A DNA stretch of 64,000 bases from Pseudomonadota bacterium (GCA_023436885.1 JAEZHI010000041.1:62001-126000), one strand, 5' to 3'; positions 51,118 through 60,585 are shown, counted from the first letter of the stretch. Numbers and translations: made by a program. The notes: a model not told the origin generated them from the sequence alone.

Positions 51118-51573
51118 ATGCGTATGATTATGTCTAGTCTCACGGACACGCACGACTCCCGTCCACCGTCGGAAGATCTTGTCGTAAGAGCGGTGATGCG
51201 GCTTGGCCGCCGGCTGCGCCGTGCCGCGCCTGCCTCGGAGCTCACCAATGGAGCCCTGGCGCTGCTCGTTCACCTGCATCAAGATGGACCGGCGAGCGCT
51301 GTCGCTCTTGCGCGTGCTGAGGGGCTTCAGCCCCAATCGCTGAGCCGCGTGCTCGCTCGCATGACTAAGGACAAGCTGATCGAGCGCGCGGTCGATCCAG
51401 ATGATCGACGGCGTCAGGTTATCGCCATCACCGATCGCGGGCGCGGAGCGCTGAGCTGGGCGATCAATGAACGACGGCGATGGATGGCCACGGCAATGAG
51501 CGAGCGCTTGACGGCGCACGAGCGCGAAACCCTGATCGCCGCCGCAGCCATCATGCTGAAACTGGCCACCTGA
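51118..51573 (+). CDS. MarR family transcriptional regulator
   Basis: A 151-residue winged-helix regulator. The recognition region is ALARAEGLQPQSLSRVLARM followed by the wing IERAVDPDDRRRQVIAITDR. MarR proteins repress nearby genes and release on binding phenolic or oxidising compounds; both flanking VOC genes are candidate targets. Three ATGs occur at 51118-51129 and the exact start is uncertain. Its stop is 12 bases from the next VOC gene. Confidence 0.93.
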   Translation: MRMIMSSLTDTHDSRPPSEDLVVRAVMRLGRRLRRAAPASELTNGALALLVHLHQDGPASAVALARAEGLQPQSLSRVLARMTKDKLIERAVDPDDRRRQVIAITDRGRGALSWAINERRRWMATAMSERLTAHERETLIAAAAIMLKLAT

Positions 51574-51584
51574 TCTGGAGCGCC

Positions 51585-51989
51585 ATGATGGCAACCGAAC
51601 AGCAAGCCCCGGAGCCGAGACTGATCGAGGCCCAACCGCAGCTCTACGTCACGGATTTTGAGGCGGCGCTCGCCTTCTACGGCAGCACGCTCGGATTTGA
51701 GCTCGCCTTTGTTTATGGAGATCCGCCGTTCTATGGGCAGGTCCGCCGGGGTGGCGCAGGATTGAATCTGCGGCTGGCACCTCACCCCGCGTTCGCCGCC
51801 GAATTCGTCGCCCGGGAAATCGACCCCGTGTGCGCCACACTCGCTACCGAAAATATCGCAAGGCTGCACGAGGAATATCGCCTGGCGGGCGCAGACATCC
51901 ATCAGGCGCTGAGGCGCGAGCCCTGGGGCGCGCAGACGTTCATCGTTCGCGATCCAGCCGGCAACCTGATCCTGTTCGCGGGCGACTGA
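51585..51989 (+). CDS. VOC family protein
   Basis: A 134-residue VOC protein: PQLYVTDFEAALAFYGSTLG, FELAFVYGDPPFYGQVRRGG, and the end VRDPAGNLILFAG, where the last metal ligand is normally Glu. It resembles bleomycin-resistance/glyoxalase superfamily proteins of single-domain type. Two ATGs (51585, 51588) are possible with GGAG just upstream. In an operon with MarR. Confidence 0.88.
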   Translation: MMATEQQAPEPRLIEAQPQLYVTDFEAALAFYGSTLGFELAFVYGDPPFYGQVRRGGAGLNLRLAPHPAFAAEFVAREIDPVCATLATENIARLHEEYRLAGADIHQALRREPWGAQTFIVRDPAGNLILFAGD

Positions 51990-52021
51990 ACACCCCGGAC
52001 GGCAAGCCTCCGAGGCAGAAT

Positions 52022-52447
52022 TCACGACGGGTTGGTGGCGACCAGAAGTATCTTGTAGTCCCGCTGCTCACCCGGCACCGGCGTGTCGATGAGGGCGATG
52101 GCGAACAGCTCGCCGTCGTGCGACCAGGCAAGCGCATGCGCTGCGCGGATCGACTCCGGAAGATTGCGCTCTGTTTCCCACGTGGTGAAGGCGGCGCGAT
52201 AGTAGAGGCTGAGGCTCTGCCAGCTTGTCGGCGGCGGCACCTTGTAGGCTTTGATCTCAAGCGGGCCGTAGGGCAGCTCCAGCGCGTCGCGCAGTTCCTG
52301 CGTCACATCGTCGATGCGCTGATCGTAGGCGCCGGCCTGGATCAGCTCCTCGGCATTGGCCGGCGGTGGCGGAGGCGTGCCGGCAGACGGCGTGCAGGCG
52401 GCAAGGCCAACGACGACGGCAACAGCCGCGAGCCACTTCATCATCAT
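52022..52447 (-). CDS. Small lipoprotein, unknown function
   Basis: A 141-residue protein with the signal MMMKWLAAVAVVVGLAAC, lipobox L-A-A-C, a Pro-rich spacer, and a mixed alpha/beta mature domain containing PYGPLEIKAYKVPPPTSWQS and AHALAWSHDGELFAIALID. Family not recognised. It is followed upstream on the same strand by the secreted protein gene at 52458, ten bases away, so both are probably envelope proteins of one operon. Confidence 0.7.
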   Translation of the reverse strand: MMMKWLAAVAVVVGLAACTPSAGTPPPPPANAEELIQAGAYDQRIDDVTQELRDALELPYGPLEIKAYKVPPPTSWQSLSLYYRAAFTTWETERNLPESIRAAHALAWSHDGELFAIALIDTPVPGEQRDYKILLVATNPS

Positions 52448-52457
52448 TGCTATGCCC

Positions 52458-53183
52458 TCAGTTCCGAACGAAACCGGCGTCCGTGAGCTTCAGCCCCCTG
52501 AGGTCGATGCCCATTTCCTTCTTGAATCGGACCACGGCAGCTTCGCTCAGCCGACCAGCGGCGGCGCTGTCACCGTGCGCCATGGCGTCGGTATAGGCGG
52601 CGTGCTGGATGAGGAAGTTCAACATCAAGACCTCGGAAATCTCTTGTCGCTCGGCCTCTTTCAGTTGCGCCTGACGTGGGCTGGCGGCGACCATCCGCCG
52701 CACTTGCCGGCGCACCGCCTGCGCCTCGGCGCGGGTGCTGTCGGCCCCGTTGGCCATGACCCAGTTTAGCATCCAGTAGCTCGTGACGGCATCTACCATG
52801 TCGCCCGGCTTGAGGCCATCACCGCCAACGATCTTTGCCCAGCTGCGCACAGGGTCACGCTCGTTCATGGCCGCGGCGATGCGACGGCCATCCTTCGAGC
52901 GGGAAAGGCCCGACATCCACTCGGCGAACTGCCGGCGCACCCGCGCACTCACCTCCCTTGAGGGGTGATACGTGGTCACGACCCGTACCGGCCCTTCGCG
53001 CCGCGCCGACGAGCCGGCAGCCTGGCCGGAGCCATGACCGGATGCAATCGCGCTCTCTACCCTCTGCGTGTTGAGAATGTCCGACAGCACGTAGTTGTTA
53101 GGCAGCGTGGTCGACATGTCCTGGGCCATGGCTGGCATGGCCAGGACGAATGCCAACGGGATGAATGCGAAACGTGAGGCCAT
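52458..53183 (-). CDS. Secreted protein, unknown (DUF6683-like)
   Basis: A 241-residue protein with a signal peptide (MASRFAFIPLAFVLAMPAMA, then QD). The mature part is helical with SARVRRQFAEWMSGL, GDMVDAVTSYWMLNWVMANG and a final LKLTDAGFVRN. Its pattern reminds me of the DUF6683 family, but I cannot verify this. No catalytic motif is visible. The ATG at 53183 is set by the signal peptide. Confidence 0.65.
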   Translation of the reverse strand: MASRFAFIPLAFVLAMPAMAQDMSTTLPNNYVLSDILNTQRVESAIASGHGSGQAAGSSARREGPVRVVTTYHPSREVSARVRRQFAEWMSGLSRSKDGRRIAAAMNERDPVRSWAKIVGGDGLKPGDMVDAVTSYWMLNWVMANGADSTRAEAQAVRRQVRRMVAASPRQAQLKEAERQEISEVLMLNFLIQHAAYTDAMAHGDSAAAGRLSEAAVVRFKKEMGIDLRGLKLTDAGFVRN

Positions 53184-53252
53184 GGTCAGGATTCCCCCGA
53201 TGCTGCCCCACCAACGCGATACGCGGTGGATTGTTCCGCCGCGCTTCACTTG

Positions 53253-53828
53253 TCAGAAGTGATAACCCACCCTGAATCCGGCGCTCTCGTAGCCATTGTT
53301 CTCGCTGCAGAGATCGGCGTTGGAGATATGGCTGGCGTAGGCCTGTGCCGACCAGTTCTGCGTTACGCGCCAATCCAGATCGAGGCCGAGGTGGAACAGC
53401 GCGTGGCAGCCGAGATCGCGGCCAGACGGATCGTTCTTCAGCTTGGCATCGTGCAGCGCACCACCGAGTTGGCCTTCGAAGGCGAGGTCGCCATATTTCA
53501 GGAATGTGAAGGTGAAGCCGGCGTAGGCGTCGCTGATCTGATCGTTTTTGGTGGCGATGTCGAAACCCAGCGTCGGCCGTGGCGAGAACAGCCACCACGG
53601 TGCATCGAGAACCGGCGCCCGCACCTCGCCGTTGACCAGCCAACCATTGACCGAGCCCGCCGTGAACAGACCGGCATTGCTGGCGCCGGTGCCGCCATAG
53701 ACCGACCAGCCGGACAGCACACGGCCGTCAATGGCATCCCCCGCTTGCGCCGGCAATGAACCACCGAGAGCGGCAACGACAATCGTCAAGGCAACAGAAG
53801 AGTCTCGAAGGCGGCGGCCAAACTGCAT
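53253..53828 (-). CDS. PagL-like lipid A 3-O-deacylase
   Basis: A 191-residue outer-membrane beta-barrel with a signal peptide ending GSLPAQA. The C-terminal part HALFHLGLDLDWRVTQNWSA followed by ASHISNADLCSENNGYESAG carries the PagL His-x-Ser (H-I-S) and nearby Glu and ends in an aromatic residue (VGYHF), as outer-membrane proteins do. PagL removes the 3-O-acyl chain of lipid A. Some related proteins are catalytically untested. Encoded separately, upstream of the unknown secreted protein. Confidence 0.75.
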   Translation of the reverse strand: MQFGRRLRDSSVALTIVVAALGGSLPAQAGDAIDGRVLSGWSVYGGTGASNAGLFTAGSVNGWLVNGEVRAPVLDAPWWLFSPRPTLGFDIATKNDQISDAYAGFTFTFLKYGDLAFEGQLGGALHDAKLKNDPSGRDLGCHALFHLGLDLDWRVTQNWSAQAYASHISNADLCSENNGYESAGFRVGYHF

Positions 53829-54258
53829 GATGCGGCTCCGGTCGGAGGACTATCGAATCGACAGAGCCATCACGCTACACGTATGGGTGGTCTTCAGAAA
53901 GCGCTATGTTTCTCCTGACTGCTGCCTGCACCGACCAGGCTGCTTATGGCTCGCTGCGCCTCGCCTTGTTTTCCGGACATTCACATCATATCGGCCGGTC
54001 AGGCGCAGCCAGACAGGATCACCGGATTTACAACCACTGATTTAAAACCACACCAAACGGATGATGAAGGCGCCCTGCACCCCAGCATCACCGCAAGCCT
54101 ATCGTTCGTATCGCCTTTTCCCTGGAACCGTCGCCACGGTCGCGCGTCATAATGAAATCTGGCGCGGAATATCCGCGTCAATCGCCCGGCCGATAACCCG
54201 GCCAACCTGCAGGACAACGGCGCGCTTGTCATCTGGTCATCAACGGAGGGTGCTCAGC
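53829..54258. other. Intergenic region between PagL-like and kinase genes
   Basis: A 430-base divergent region with no credible gene. The sequence GGAAC at 54125-54129 with CGTC about 16 bases later is vaguely like an EcfG-type general-stress promoter, which would suit an HWE kinase gene, but it is too weak to call. Confidence 0.35.
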
Positions 54259-55254
54259 ATGAACATGGAGGACCTCTACCGCCTTCTCCGTACTGGTCAC
54301 GTTCAGGCCCAGGGCATTGTCGACACCGTCGCCGATCCCATGCTGCTGCTCGACGAGAACCTTTGCGTGCGCAACGCCAGCCGCGCCTTCTTCGAAGTCT
54401 TCCAGGTCGACCGCTACGAGACCATCGGCCAGCAACTCTATGAACTCGGCAATGGCCAGTGGGACATTCCCGACCTGCGCCAACTGTTGATGCAGGTCAT
54501 CCCGAGGAGCACGGCGATCATCGACTATCGGGTGGAGCACGACTTCCCGAGCCTTGGCCGCAAGATCATGCTGCTGACGGCGCGCACGCTGCACCACCCC
54601 GATGGAAATAGCCACCTGATGCTGCTCTCCATCGTCGACATCACGGAGCGCGCTCAGCGCGACGCCGAGAAGGACATGCTGTTCGGCGAGCTGAAGCACC
54701 GCATGAAGAACCTGTTGAGCGTTGCTCGCTCCATCGCCCGCCAGGCTCCAACCCAAGGCCGTTCGGCCGTCCAGTATCGAGACGAGTTTCTCGGCCGGTT
54801 CGAAGCGCTGGTCGAGGCGCAGGAGCTCGGTTTCATCGGGGATGAGGCAACCGACATCCAGGCTCTGATCGAGCGCATCATTGCACCCTACGCCGCGACC
54901 CCGGAAGCAGTAACCATCGAAACCGACGGCGCCATCATCCTGGGATCGAGCGCGCTGACTTCGCTCGGCCTTGTCCTGCACGAGCTCGCCACCAACGCCG
55001 CCAAATATGGTGCGCTGTCGGTACCGGAGGGGCATTTAGTGATCGGCTGGCAAGTCGAGCACGCGGCCGGATGTATCGTCATTACCTGGCTGGAACGCGG
55101 CGGCCCACCGGTGACGCCACCTGCGGAGACCGGCTTCGGCACCAAGCTGATTCAGACAGCCATGTACCATGGCGAGGTCAAGCAGACCTATTCCCCCGAC
55201 GGCCTCGAAGTGCAGATCTACATCCCCTTCGGTGCCGCCGCGATCCCGGGCTGA
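54259..55254 (+). CDS. HWE-family sensor histidine kinase with PAS domain
   Basis: A 331-residue soluble kinase. Residues 20-130 form a PAS domain (IVDTVADPMLLLDENLCVRN). The dimerisation/phosphoacceptor block ELKHRMKNLLSVARSIARQA carries the autophosphorylated His, and the ATPase part shows ELATNAAKYGALSVPEG and the diagnostic W-x-E in ITWLERGGPP, defining the HWE family. There is no transmembrane segment or response regulator adjacent. Such orphan kinases often feed the PhyR/EcfG stress pathway. ATG at 54259 has GGAGGG upstream. Confidence 0.92.
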   Translation: MNMEDLYRLLRTGHVQAQGIVDTVADPMLLLDENLCVRNASRAFFEVFQVDRYETIGQQLYELGNGQWDIPDLRQLLMQVIPRSTAIIDYRVEHDFPSLGRKIMLLTARTLHHPDGNSHLMLLSIVDITERAQRDAEKDMLFGELKHRMKNLLSVARSIARQAPTQGRSAVQYRDEFLGRFEALVEAQELGFIGDEATDIQALIERIIAPYAATPEAVTIETDGAIILGSSALTSLGLVLHELATNAAKYGALSVPEGHLVIGWQVEHAAGCIVITWLERGGPPVTPPAETGFGTKLIQTAMYHGEVKQTYSPDGLEVQIYIPFGAAAIPG

Positions 55255-55280
55255 GCCAACAGCGCGACATCGCCGCCGCC

Positions 55281-56213
55281 CTACGCGCCGATCCGCTTCA
55301 AGAATGCCCGCGCCCGCTCTCGCACCGCATCGATATGGGTGAGAAGGCTCGTGTGGCCGCCACCAGGCACGACGAACAGTTCCGCCCCGGTGATCTCCCG
55401 TGCCGACCGTTCGGCATGGGAAAACGGCACTACCTTGTCAGCATCGCCATGGATCACCAGCGTCGGCGCCCTGACCTGATCGAAGGGCAATGGTGGCAAA
55501 TCGGCGAAACCAATGGTCTCGGCCACCGTGCCGGGCATTCGCGCAGCCATCTTCTGGAACGTGGTGCTGAGCAGGCCGAGAAGCAGCGGCCCGGCCTCGG
55601 GATGATCGAGCGTCGACCGCACCAGCGCCGGATCGCCGATCGCTCGCGCCGCAGCCTTTTCCGGCTTCCGGCCCCTCAACCAGGCGAGAAGCGACAAGAG
55701 CCCCGGCACCCGCACCAGCCAGCCGAACCAGGAGAGACGTTTCAGCACATAGTCCGGCACATCGAAGCGGCCGCTCGCCGTCGACACCAGAATAAGCCCG
55801 GCACAGCGATCGGCATGCCGCGCTGCAAATGAAATCGCCGAGGGACCACCGGCCGACACCGCCGCCACCACGGCTCGCTCAATGCCGAGGGTGTCGAGCA
55901 GCGCCGCAAAGAGATCGGCCTGCTGAGCCGCGCTCTCCCGCCCCTCGCGTGGCGTCCCGAGATAACCCGGCCGCGACACGGCGATCACCCGATAAGCCGG
56001 CGCCTTACCAAGCAGCGTCTCAGCCAAGACGAGGCTCTGATCATAGCCGCCCATGCCGCCGTGCAAGGCCAGCAAAACCGGACCATCGCCGCCATCGGTG
56101 TGCTGAACGACCCCAAGCCGGGTGTCGGTGAGAAGCACCGGCGGCCTGTCGGTCAGCGGGATGAAGCACGGCGTCCGACGAACATCGGGCGCGTGGGCAG
56201 TGTCGGTGGACAT
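55281..56213 (-). CDS. Alpha/beta hydrolase
   Basis: A 310-residue alpha/beta hydrolase: oxyanion region LLALHGGMGGYDQS, nucleophile elbow A-V-S-A-G-G in VVAAVSAGGPSAISFAARHA (Ser), Asp in VIHGDADKVVPF and His in VPGGGHTSLLTH, so the triad is complete. The general lipase/esterase type; substrate unknown. It converges with the kinase gene. No signal peptide. Confidence 0.9.
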   Translation of the reverse strand: MSTDTAHAPDVRRTPCFIPLTDRPPVLLTDTRLGVVQHTDGGDGPVLLALHGGMGGYDQSLVLAETLLGKAPAYRVIAVSRPGYLGTPREGRESAAQQADLFAALLDTLGIERAVVAAVSAGGPSAISFAARHADRCAGLILVSTASGRFDVPDYVLKRLSWFGWLVRVPGLLSLLAWLRGRKPEKAAARAIGDPALVRSTLDHPEAGPLLLGLLSTTFQKMAARMPGTVAETIGFADLPPLPFDQVRAPTLVIHGDADKVVPFSHAERSAREITGAELFVVPGGGHTSLLTHIDAVRERARAFLKRIGA

Positions 56214-56501
56214 GGTTCGTCCTTCGGTATGCGCCCGGTCGAACGCGTCTGGCGCGGCCTCTCATCTCAAAACGGCGTGAGAAGACATCCGCCCGCAACG
56301 CGGGCAGGATGAGCTTACCACCCATCTCACGAAAATGCGCCGCCGCGGGCAGCCCTCCCACTTCAGCCTCGCTTCAGCTCCCCCTCCTACAAGCCTCGAA
56401 CGTGGCGTGACGACCGCTGCGGAAAAAAGCGTGCGGCAATGAACCCAAGTTGCGTTCATGGGTTATCTGCCGGAGATACGGGCTGGGGGATGGAGGCGCG
56501 T

Positions 56502-59015
56502 ATGTCTCGTCTTGGAAAATCGTGGCTTTCGCCGCCATGGCGCGTGAAAGCCCTGGGCCTCAGAATTCTCTCGATATTTCTTGCCCTTATCTTTGCATCC
56601 GCCGGACTGGTCGGCTCCTTGCCGGCCCAGGCTCAGGCGCAGAACGGGCCGGAAAAGCGCATCGCCTTCGTGGTCGGCAATGCCGCCTACAGCGCCGGCG
56701 CGCTGGCGACCACCGCCAACGATGCCGGTCTGATCGCTCAGACGTTGCAAGCTGCCGGCTTCGACGTGGTCGGTGCTCGCGACCTCGACCACAACAGCCT
56801 CAGCGACGCCATGCGCGACTTTCTCTCCAAGGTCAGCGCGGCTGGGCCCGACACCACCGTGTTCGTCTATCTTGCCGGCTACGGCCTGCAATATCAGGGC
56901 GACAACTATTTCCTGCCCGTTGACGCCACCATCGGCAACGCGACAGACCTGCCGATCCAGGCGCTCCGGATATCCGACTTCACCAAGTCGCTGGCCTCGA
57001 TGCAGAACCACGGCAGCATCGTGGTGCTCGATGCCGCCCGCAGCTACCCGTTCCCGCAATCGGGCGCGCCGGAGCTCGCCGGCGGCCTTGCGCTCGTCGA
57101 CCCCGACGCCAACCAGTTGATCGCCTTCAACGCCGCGCCCGGCACGGTGGCGCCGCAGGAAGCCGGCCCCTATGGCTCCTACGCCCATGCGCTGGCCGAG
57201 ATGATCCGCACCGGCGGCCTGCCGCTCGGCGATGTGTTCGACCGGACGCGTCTCCGGGTCAGCGACCTCACCAAGGGTGCCGAGATCGCCTGGGACGCCT
57301 CGAAGTTCACCGCTCCCTTCACGTTCCTCGATCGCGCCCCCGATGCGCCGGCGCCGGTCGCCGAAAGCGATACGGCGATCCGCAGCAAGCCGATCAGCGA
57401 GTTCAACGAAAAGGACGCCTATTTCGCCGCGCTCGACCGCGACACGCTCAAGGGCTACGAGGACTTCCTCGCCGCCTATCCCAACGACGCCATGGCCAGG
57501 CGCGTCCGCGCCATCGTCGCCGCCCGCCGCGAGGCGATCACCTGGCGCGAGACGTGGCGGGCCGACAGCCCGGAAGCCTACTGGTCCTATCTCCGCCGCT
57601 ATCCGCATGGTCCGCATGTGTGGGACGCCCGCCGCCGCCTTGCCCATTTCGAGGCCGCACTCGAGCCGCCACCGTCATTCACGGTGATCAGCTACGACGT
57701 GCCGCCGCCGCCCCCGCCGGAAGTGGTCTACGTCGACCGGCCCGTCGTCTATTTCGGCGATCCGGATTTCGGCTACGCCCCGCCGCCGCCCGTGGTGTTC
57801 CTGGCGCCGCCGCCGCCGGAATTCGTGGCGCTGCCGCCCCCGCCGCCGCCCACCGAGGTCTACGTGCTGCCCGAACCGGTGTTCGTGCCGGTGCCGGTGT
57901 GGGTGGAGCCGCCGCGCAACGTGGCGCCGCCGCAGAACAACATCATCTTCAACGACATTCACAAGACGATCATCAACAACGTGACCGTCGAGAACAACAC
58001 GACGATCAATCAGCCTCAACCTGCGACCCAAACGCAGGGGCAGACGCCCGGACTGACGAGTAACCTGACCACCGGTCAGAAACTCGCCGGCGCTGCCGTT
58101 CTCGGAGCAGCCGGTGTGGCGGCGATGCATGTCGCCCTGCCGCCCTCGGTGCAGAAGAAGGCTCTGCAAAGTTCTGGCAAACCGGTTGCACCAGCACCGG
58201 CAGCCGGCGGGGCGGCGGCAAATTCGGTCAAGCCAGTGACTGGAAACGCCGCCGTCCAAACGCTCCCTGCCGGGAATGCGTTGCCGCAGGCTGGCAAGCT
58301 CCAGACCCAGCCCGACACCAAGGCGACGCCGCAACCCGGCGCCACCGAGGCCAACAAGACCGGCGTCAACCAGCCAGCCCAGCAGACGGCCAAGCCCGAC
58401 GCCCACACGTTACCCGGTTCGAACGGCAAGCCGCTGCCGCCGGTCACGACGGACGCCTCCAAGTCGGCTGTCGGCACGCCCGCCCAGCAGACGGCCAAGC
58501 CCGACACCCACACGTTGCCCGGTTCGAACGGCAAACCGTTGCCACCGGCCACGACCGACACAGCCAAGGCCGCTGTCGGCGCGCCCGCCCAGCAGACTGC
58601 CAAGCCTGACACGAACAAGCTGACCGGCCTGAACGGAAAGCCCTTGCAGACGAACGCGCCTCCGCAGAAATCGGGGCCAAAGCAATCGACCAAGGTGCCG
58701 ACAACGCCGCCCATGACGGCCAATGCCAAGCCGCCGCGTCAGCAGCTGAAGCCACCGTCGCTTGCTGCCAGAACTCCGGTTCAGCAACAGATGACCTCGG
58801 TGAAACATGCGCCGCCAGCCGTCAGCCAGCCGCGTGTGATGGCTGCGCCCAAGGCACCGGCGCCGAAGATTCAGGTGCAACCGAGACCGCAACAGCAGAT
58901 GCAGGCGAAGGCTCCGCCGCAAGCCAAGGCTCCGCCGGCCGCTGCCCCCGGCAAGCCGCAGGACAAGAAAAAGAAGCCGGCATGCGGTGGACCTAACGAG
59001 CCGGCCTGCCACTAA
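56502..59015 (+). CDS. Secreted caspase-fold protein with lost catalytic dyad, Pro-rich tail
   Basis: An 837-residue protein with a signal peptide (about residues 18-45). Residues 50-270 have the peptidase C14 caspase fold (RIAFVVGNAAYSAGALATTA), but the catalytic His is Tyr127 (A-G-Y-G for A-G-H-G) and the catalytic Cys is Ala179 (L-D-A-A-R for L-D-A-C-R), so it should be proteolytically inactive. Then follow a region resembling tetratricopeptide-like or Sel1-free linkers, a Pro-rich segment (410-490), and a low-complexity tail with three 35-residue repeats (621-718) ending in Lys-rich KKKKPACGG. ATG at 56502 has GGAGG five bases ahead. Confidence 0.85.
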   Translation: MSRLGKSWLSPPWRVKALGLRILSIFLALIFASAGLVGSLPAQAQAQNGPEKRIAFVVGNAAYSAGALATTANDAGLIAQTLQAAGFDVVGARDLDHNSLSDAMRDFLSKVSAAGPDTTVFVYLAGYGLQYQGDNYFLPVDATIGNATDLPIQALRISDFTKSLASMQNHGSIVVLDAARSYPFPQSGAPELAGGLALVDPDANQLIAFNAAPGTVAPQEAGPYGSYAHALAEMIRTGGLPLGDVFDRTRLRVSDLTKGAEIAWDASKFTAPFTFLDRAPDAPAPVAESDTAIRSKPISEFNEKDAYFAALDRDTLKGYEDFLAAYPNDAMARRVRAIVAARREAITWRETWRADSPEAYWSYLRRYPHGPHVWDARRRLAHFEAALEPPPSFTVISYDVPPPPPPEVVYVDRPVVYFGDPDFGYAPPPPVVFLAPPPPEFVALPPPPPPTEVYVLPEPVFVPVPVWVEPPRNVAPPQNNIIFNDIHKTIINNVTVENNTTINQPQPATQTQGQTPGLTSNLTTGQKLAGAAVLGAAGVAAMHVALPPSVQKKALQSSGKPVAPAPAAGGAAANSVKPVTGNAAVQTLPAGNALPQAGKLQTQPDTKATPQPGATEANKTGVNQPAQQTAKPDAHTLPGSNGKPLPPVTTDASKSAVGTPAQQTAKPDTHTLPGSNGKPLPPATTDTAKAAVGAPAQQTAKPDTNKLTGLNGKPLQTNAPPQKSGPKQSTKVPTTPPMTANAKPPRQQLKPPSLAARTPVQQQMTSVKHAPPAVSQPRVMAAPKAPAPKIQVQPRPQQQMQAKAPPQAKAPPAAAPGKPQDKKKKPACGGPNEPACH
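58365..58655 (+). repeat. 105-bp tandem repeats inside the caspase-fold gene
   Basis: Three units begin at 58365, 58470 and 58575 with an exact 105-base period; the third is partial. Each encodes PAQQTAKPD followed by TLPGSNGKPLP or a close variant. The high DNA identity between units suggests recent expansion and possible length variation between strains. Confidence 0.85.
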
Positions 59016-59043
59016 TCGGCCGGCCTGCCACCAAAAACGAGCT

Positions 59044-59076
59044 CGGCGCCACCCGTCCTTGAGAGGGGTGGCGCCG
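59044..59076 (+). terminator. Hairpin after the caspase-fold gene
   Basis: CGGCGCCACCC (59044-59054) and GGGTGGCGCCG (59066-59076) make a perfect 11-base stem with an 11-base loop, 29 bases after the stop. No T-run follows, so terminator function is likely but not certain. Confidence 0.5.
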
Positions 59077-59148
59077 ATGGATTCATGGGAGTCCATGGGA
59101 GTCCAGGCGTGGCTATGATGAGTCAGGAATTCCTGGAATCCCCGGAGC

Positions 59149-59892
59149 CTAAAAGGCCGCCTCGCCTGTCTTCTGTTCTTGCAAATGATTGTTGCAAGAA
59201 GTCTTTTCATAGGCCGCGACAATAAGCGCGATGAAAATCAGGCCGCTCAGCAACGTGCCGAGCTCAGCGCTGTGGATGGCATTGCGCGTCAAAAGTTCGC
59301 CCGCCGCCGTGCCGGCCGACGAGATGAACAGGACGGTAAGCCAGTAAAAGCCGATATCGGCATAGAGCCCGTCCCGACCGATCACCAGCAGGAAGGCGAG
59401 CGGAATGGCGAAAGCAACGATGGCGCCGGCAAAACCATAGCCCAGCGGATAGGACGCCGCATCGCCTGCCAAGGTGCCCAGCACACCGGCCACCAGCATG
59501 GTGAGCCAGTAATAACTCGCCACCGGAATGAAACCGTCTTCCTGCGTCGATGGATCGCGGGTGCGCCAGACAATCACCATCACCGCCAGCACCAGGCACA
59601 TCACCGGCACCGAGGTGAAGAACTTGATGTGATAGTCGTGGACGATACCACCGATATTGCTCGCCGCCGCCCGGATCAGCACGATGGCCGCCCAGAAGCA
59701 AAGCGTGCTGACGTGCTTCAGGACGCGCTCGGCAGCAAACACCAGCATGGTGCCGGCCAGGAAGACGACCAGCGCTTCAAAATGGCCGAGCCCGAGCGAA
59801 GTCCCCAGAAAGCCGCCCATCGTGGCGCCGAACAGGCTGGCGACCGCCAGGGACAGCCAATAGATACCGTTGATCTTCGGCACGCATCGCAT
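59149..59892 (-). CDS. COG4705-type integral membrane protein
   Basis: A 247-residue membrane protein with eight hydrophobic segments arranged as four repeats of the motif Y-W-L-(S/T)-x-L-x-A-x-x-x-G (INGIYWLSLAVASLFGATMG, ASYYWLTMLVAGVLGTLAGD, IGFYWLTVLFISSAGTAAGE and a degenerate copy CFWAAIVLIRAAASNIGGIV). This matches the COG4705 family of membrane-anchored proteins with unknown function; a transport role is guessed. ATG at 59892 is set by the first repeat. Confidence 0.8.
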   Translation of the reverse strand: MRCVPKINGIYWLSLAVASLFGATMGGFLGTSLGLGHFEALVVFLAGTMLVFAAERVLKHVSTLCFWAAIVLIRAAASNIGGIVHDYHIKFFTSVPVMCLVLAVMVIVWRTRDPSTQEDGFIPVASYYWLTMLVAGVLGTLAGDAASYPLGYGFAGAIVAFAIPLAFLLVIGRDGLYADIGFYWLTVLFISSAGTAAGELLTRNAIHSAELGTLLSGLIFIALIVAAYEKTSCNNHLQEQKTGEAAF

Positions 59893-60045
59893 GATGTCCC
59901 CCTTTTTCCTGTGGCGGACACATCGCGCTGAATTTGGCCAAATAGATGGAAAGGCCGTGGCGAATTGTCGCAAGCCATCGTCGCGGCGGTAACCAGCAAC
60001 AATCCGATACAATTAAGGCAGGTTTTCCTGACCGTCCCCGCGCGG

Positions 60046-60585
60046 CTAGCCGAGCCGCAAGCTCCATCGCCCCCTGTAGCGTGTCAATTCGACCGCCGCC
60101 CAAGGCTGCGGGTCGAGTTGCCAGATCACCGGCAAGGGCAAGTCGACGGCGGCGGCAACGAGCACCCTCGCAATCGTCGCTGAAACCATCGCCATCGATC
60201 CCTTTTCAAGCGACACAAGCCAGCTCGTCAACCTTGCCCGCACGGCAATCAAGCTTTCACCGCCATGTGGCACGGCAGCCATGTCACGGCGCCATAGCGT
60301 GAAGCCCTCGGGATCGCGTTCGACGATCTCGTTCATCACCCTCCCGGCCCAGGCGCCATAATCCACTTCGGCAAGCGCATCGCCGGCGTCGAAGCGGATC
60401 GCAAGCGTTCCGGACTCGATGGCGATTTCCGGCGCGCAGAACAGACGATCGGCCGAACTCAGCCAGTTGCGAACACCATCGGGCAGACTGTCAAATGGCA
60501 AGACGCGTCGATCGCGACCGGGGAATGCCAACGCACGACGGTCATCCAAAGGGGGCACGACGATCAATGTCAGGCGCGCCGTCAT
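60046..60585 (-). CDS. Histidine-phosphatase-fold protein lacking both catalytic histidines
   Basis: A 179-residue protein aligning with phosphoglycerate-mutase-like phosphatases often found next to cbtAB. The N-terminal R-H-G motif is replaced by V-V-P in LTLIVVPPLDD, and the second catalytic His (V-S-H) by Ala in MAMVSATIARVLVAAA, while the GDALAEVDYGAWAGR and GES segments are kept. It is probably not a phosphatase; a regulatory or structural role in cobalt/cobalamin handling is inferred from position. Divergent from the riboswitch. Confidence 0.65.
   Translation of the reverse strand: MTARLTLIVVPPLDDRRALAFPGRDRRVLPFDSLPDGVRNWLSSADRLFCAPEIAIESGTLAIRFDAGDALAEVDYGAWAGRVMNEIVERDPEGFTLWRRDMAAVPHGGESLIAVRARLTSWLVSLEKGSMAMVSATIARVLVAAAVDLPLPVIWQLDPQPWAAVELTRYRGRWSLRLG

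Noticed and set aside
54124..54152. EcfG-type stress promoter before the HWE kinase
   Set aside because: The -10 part is a poor match (CGTC rather than CGTT), so it is only mentioned in the intergenic note.
58365..58655. Possible CRISPR-like periodic repeat
   Set aside because: The 105-base period is in frame and protein-coding with no spacers; it is a coding tandem repeat.
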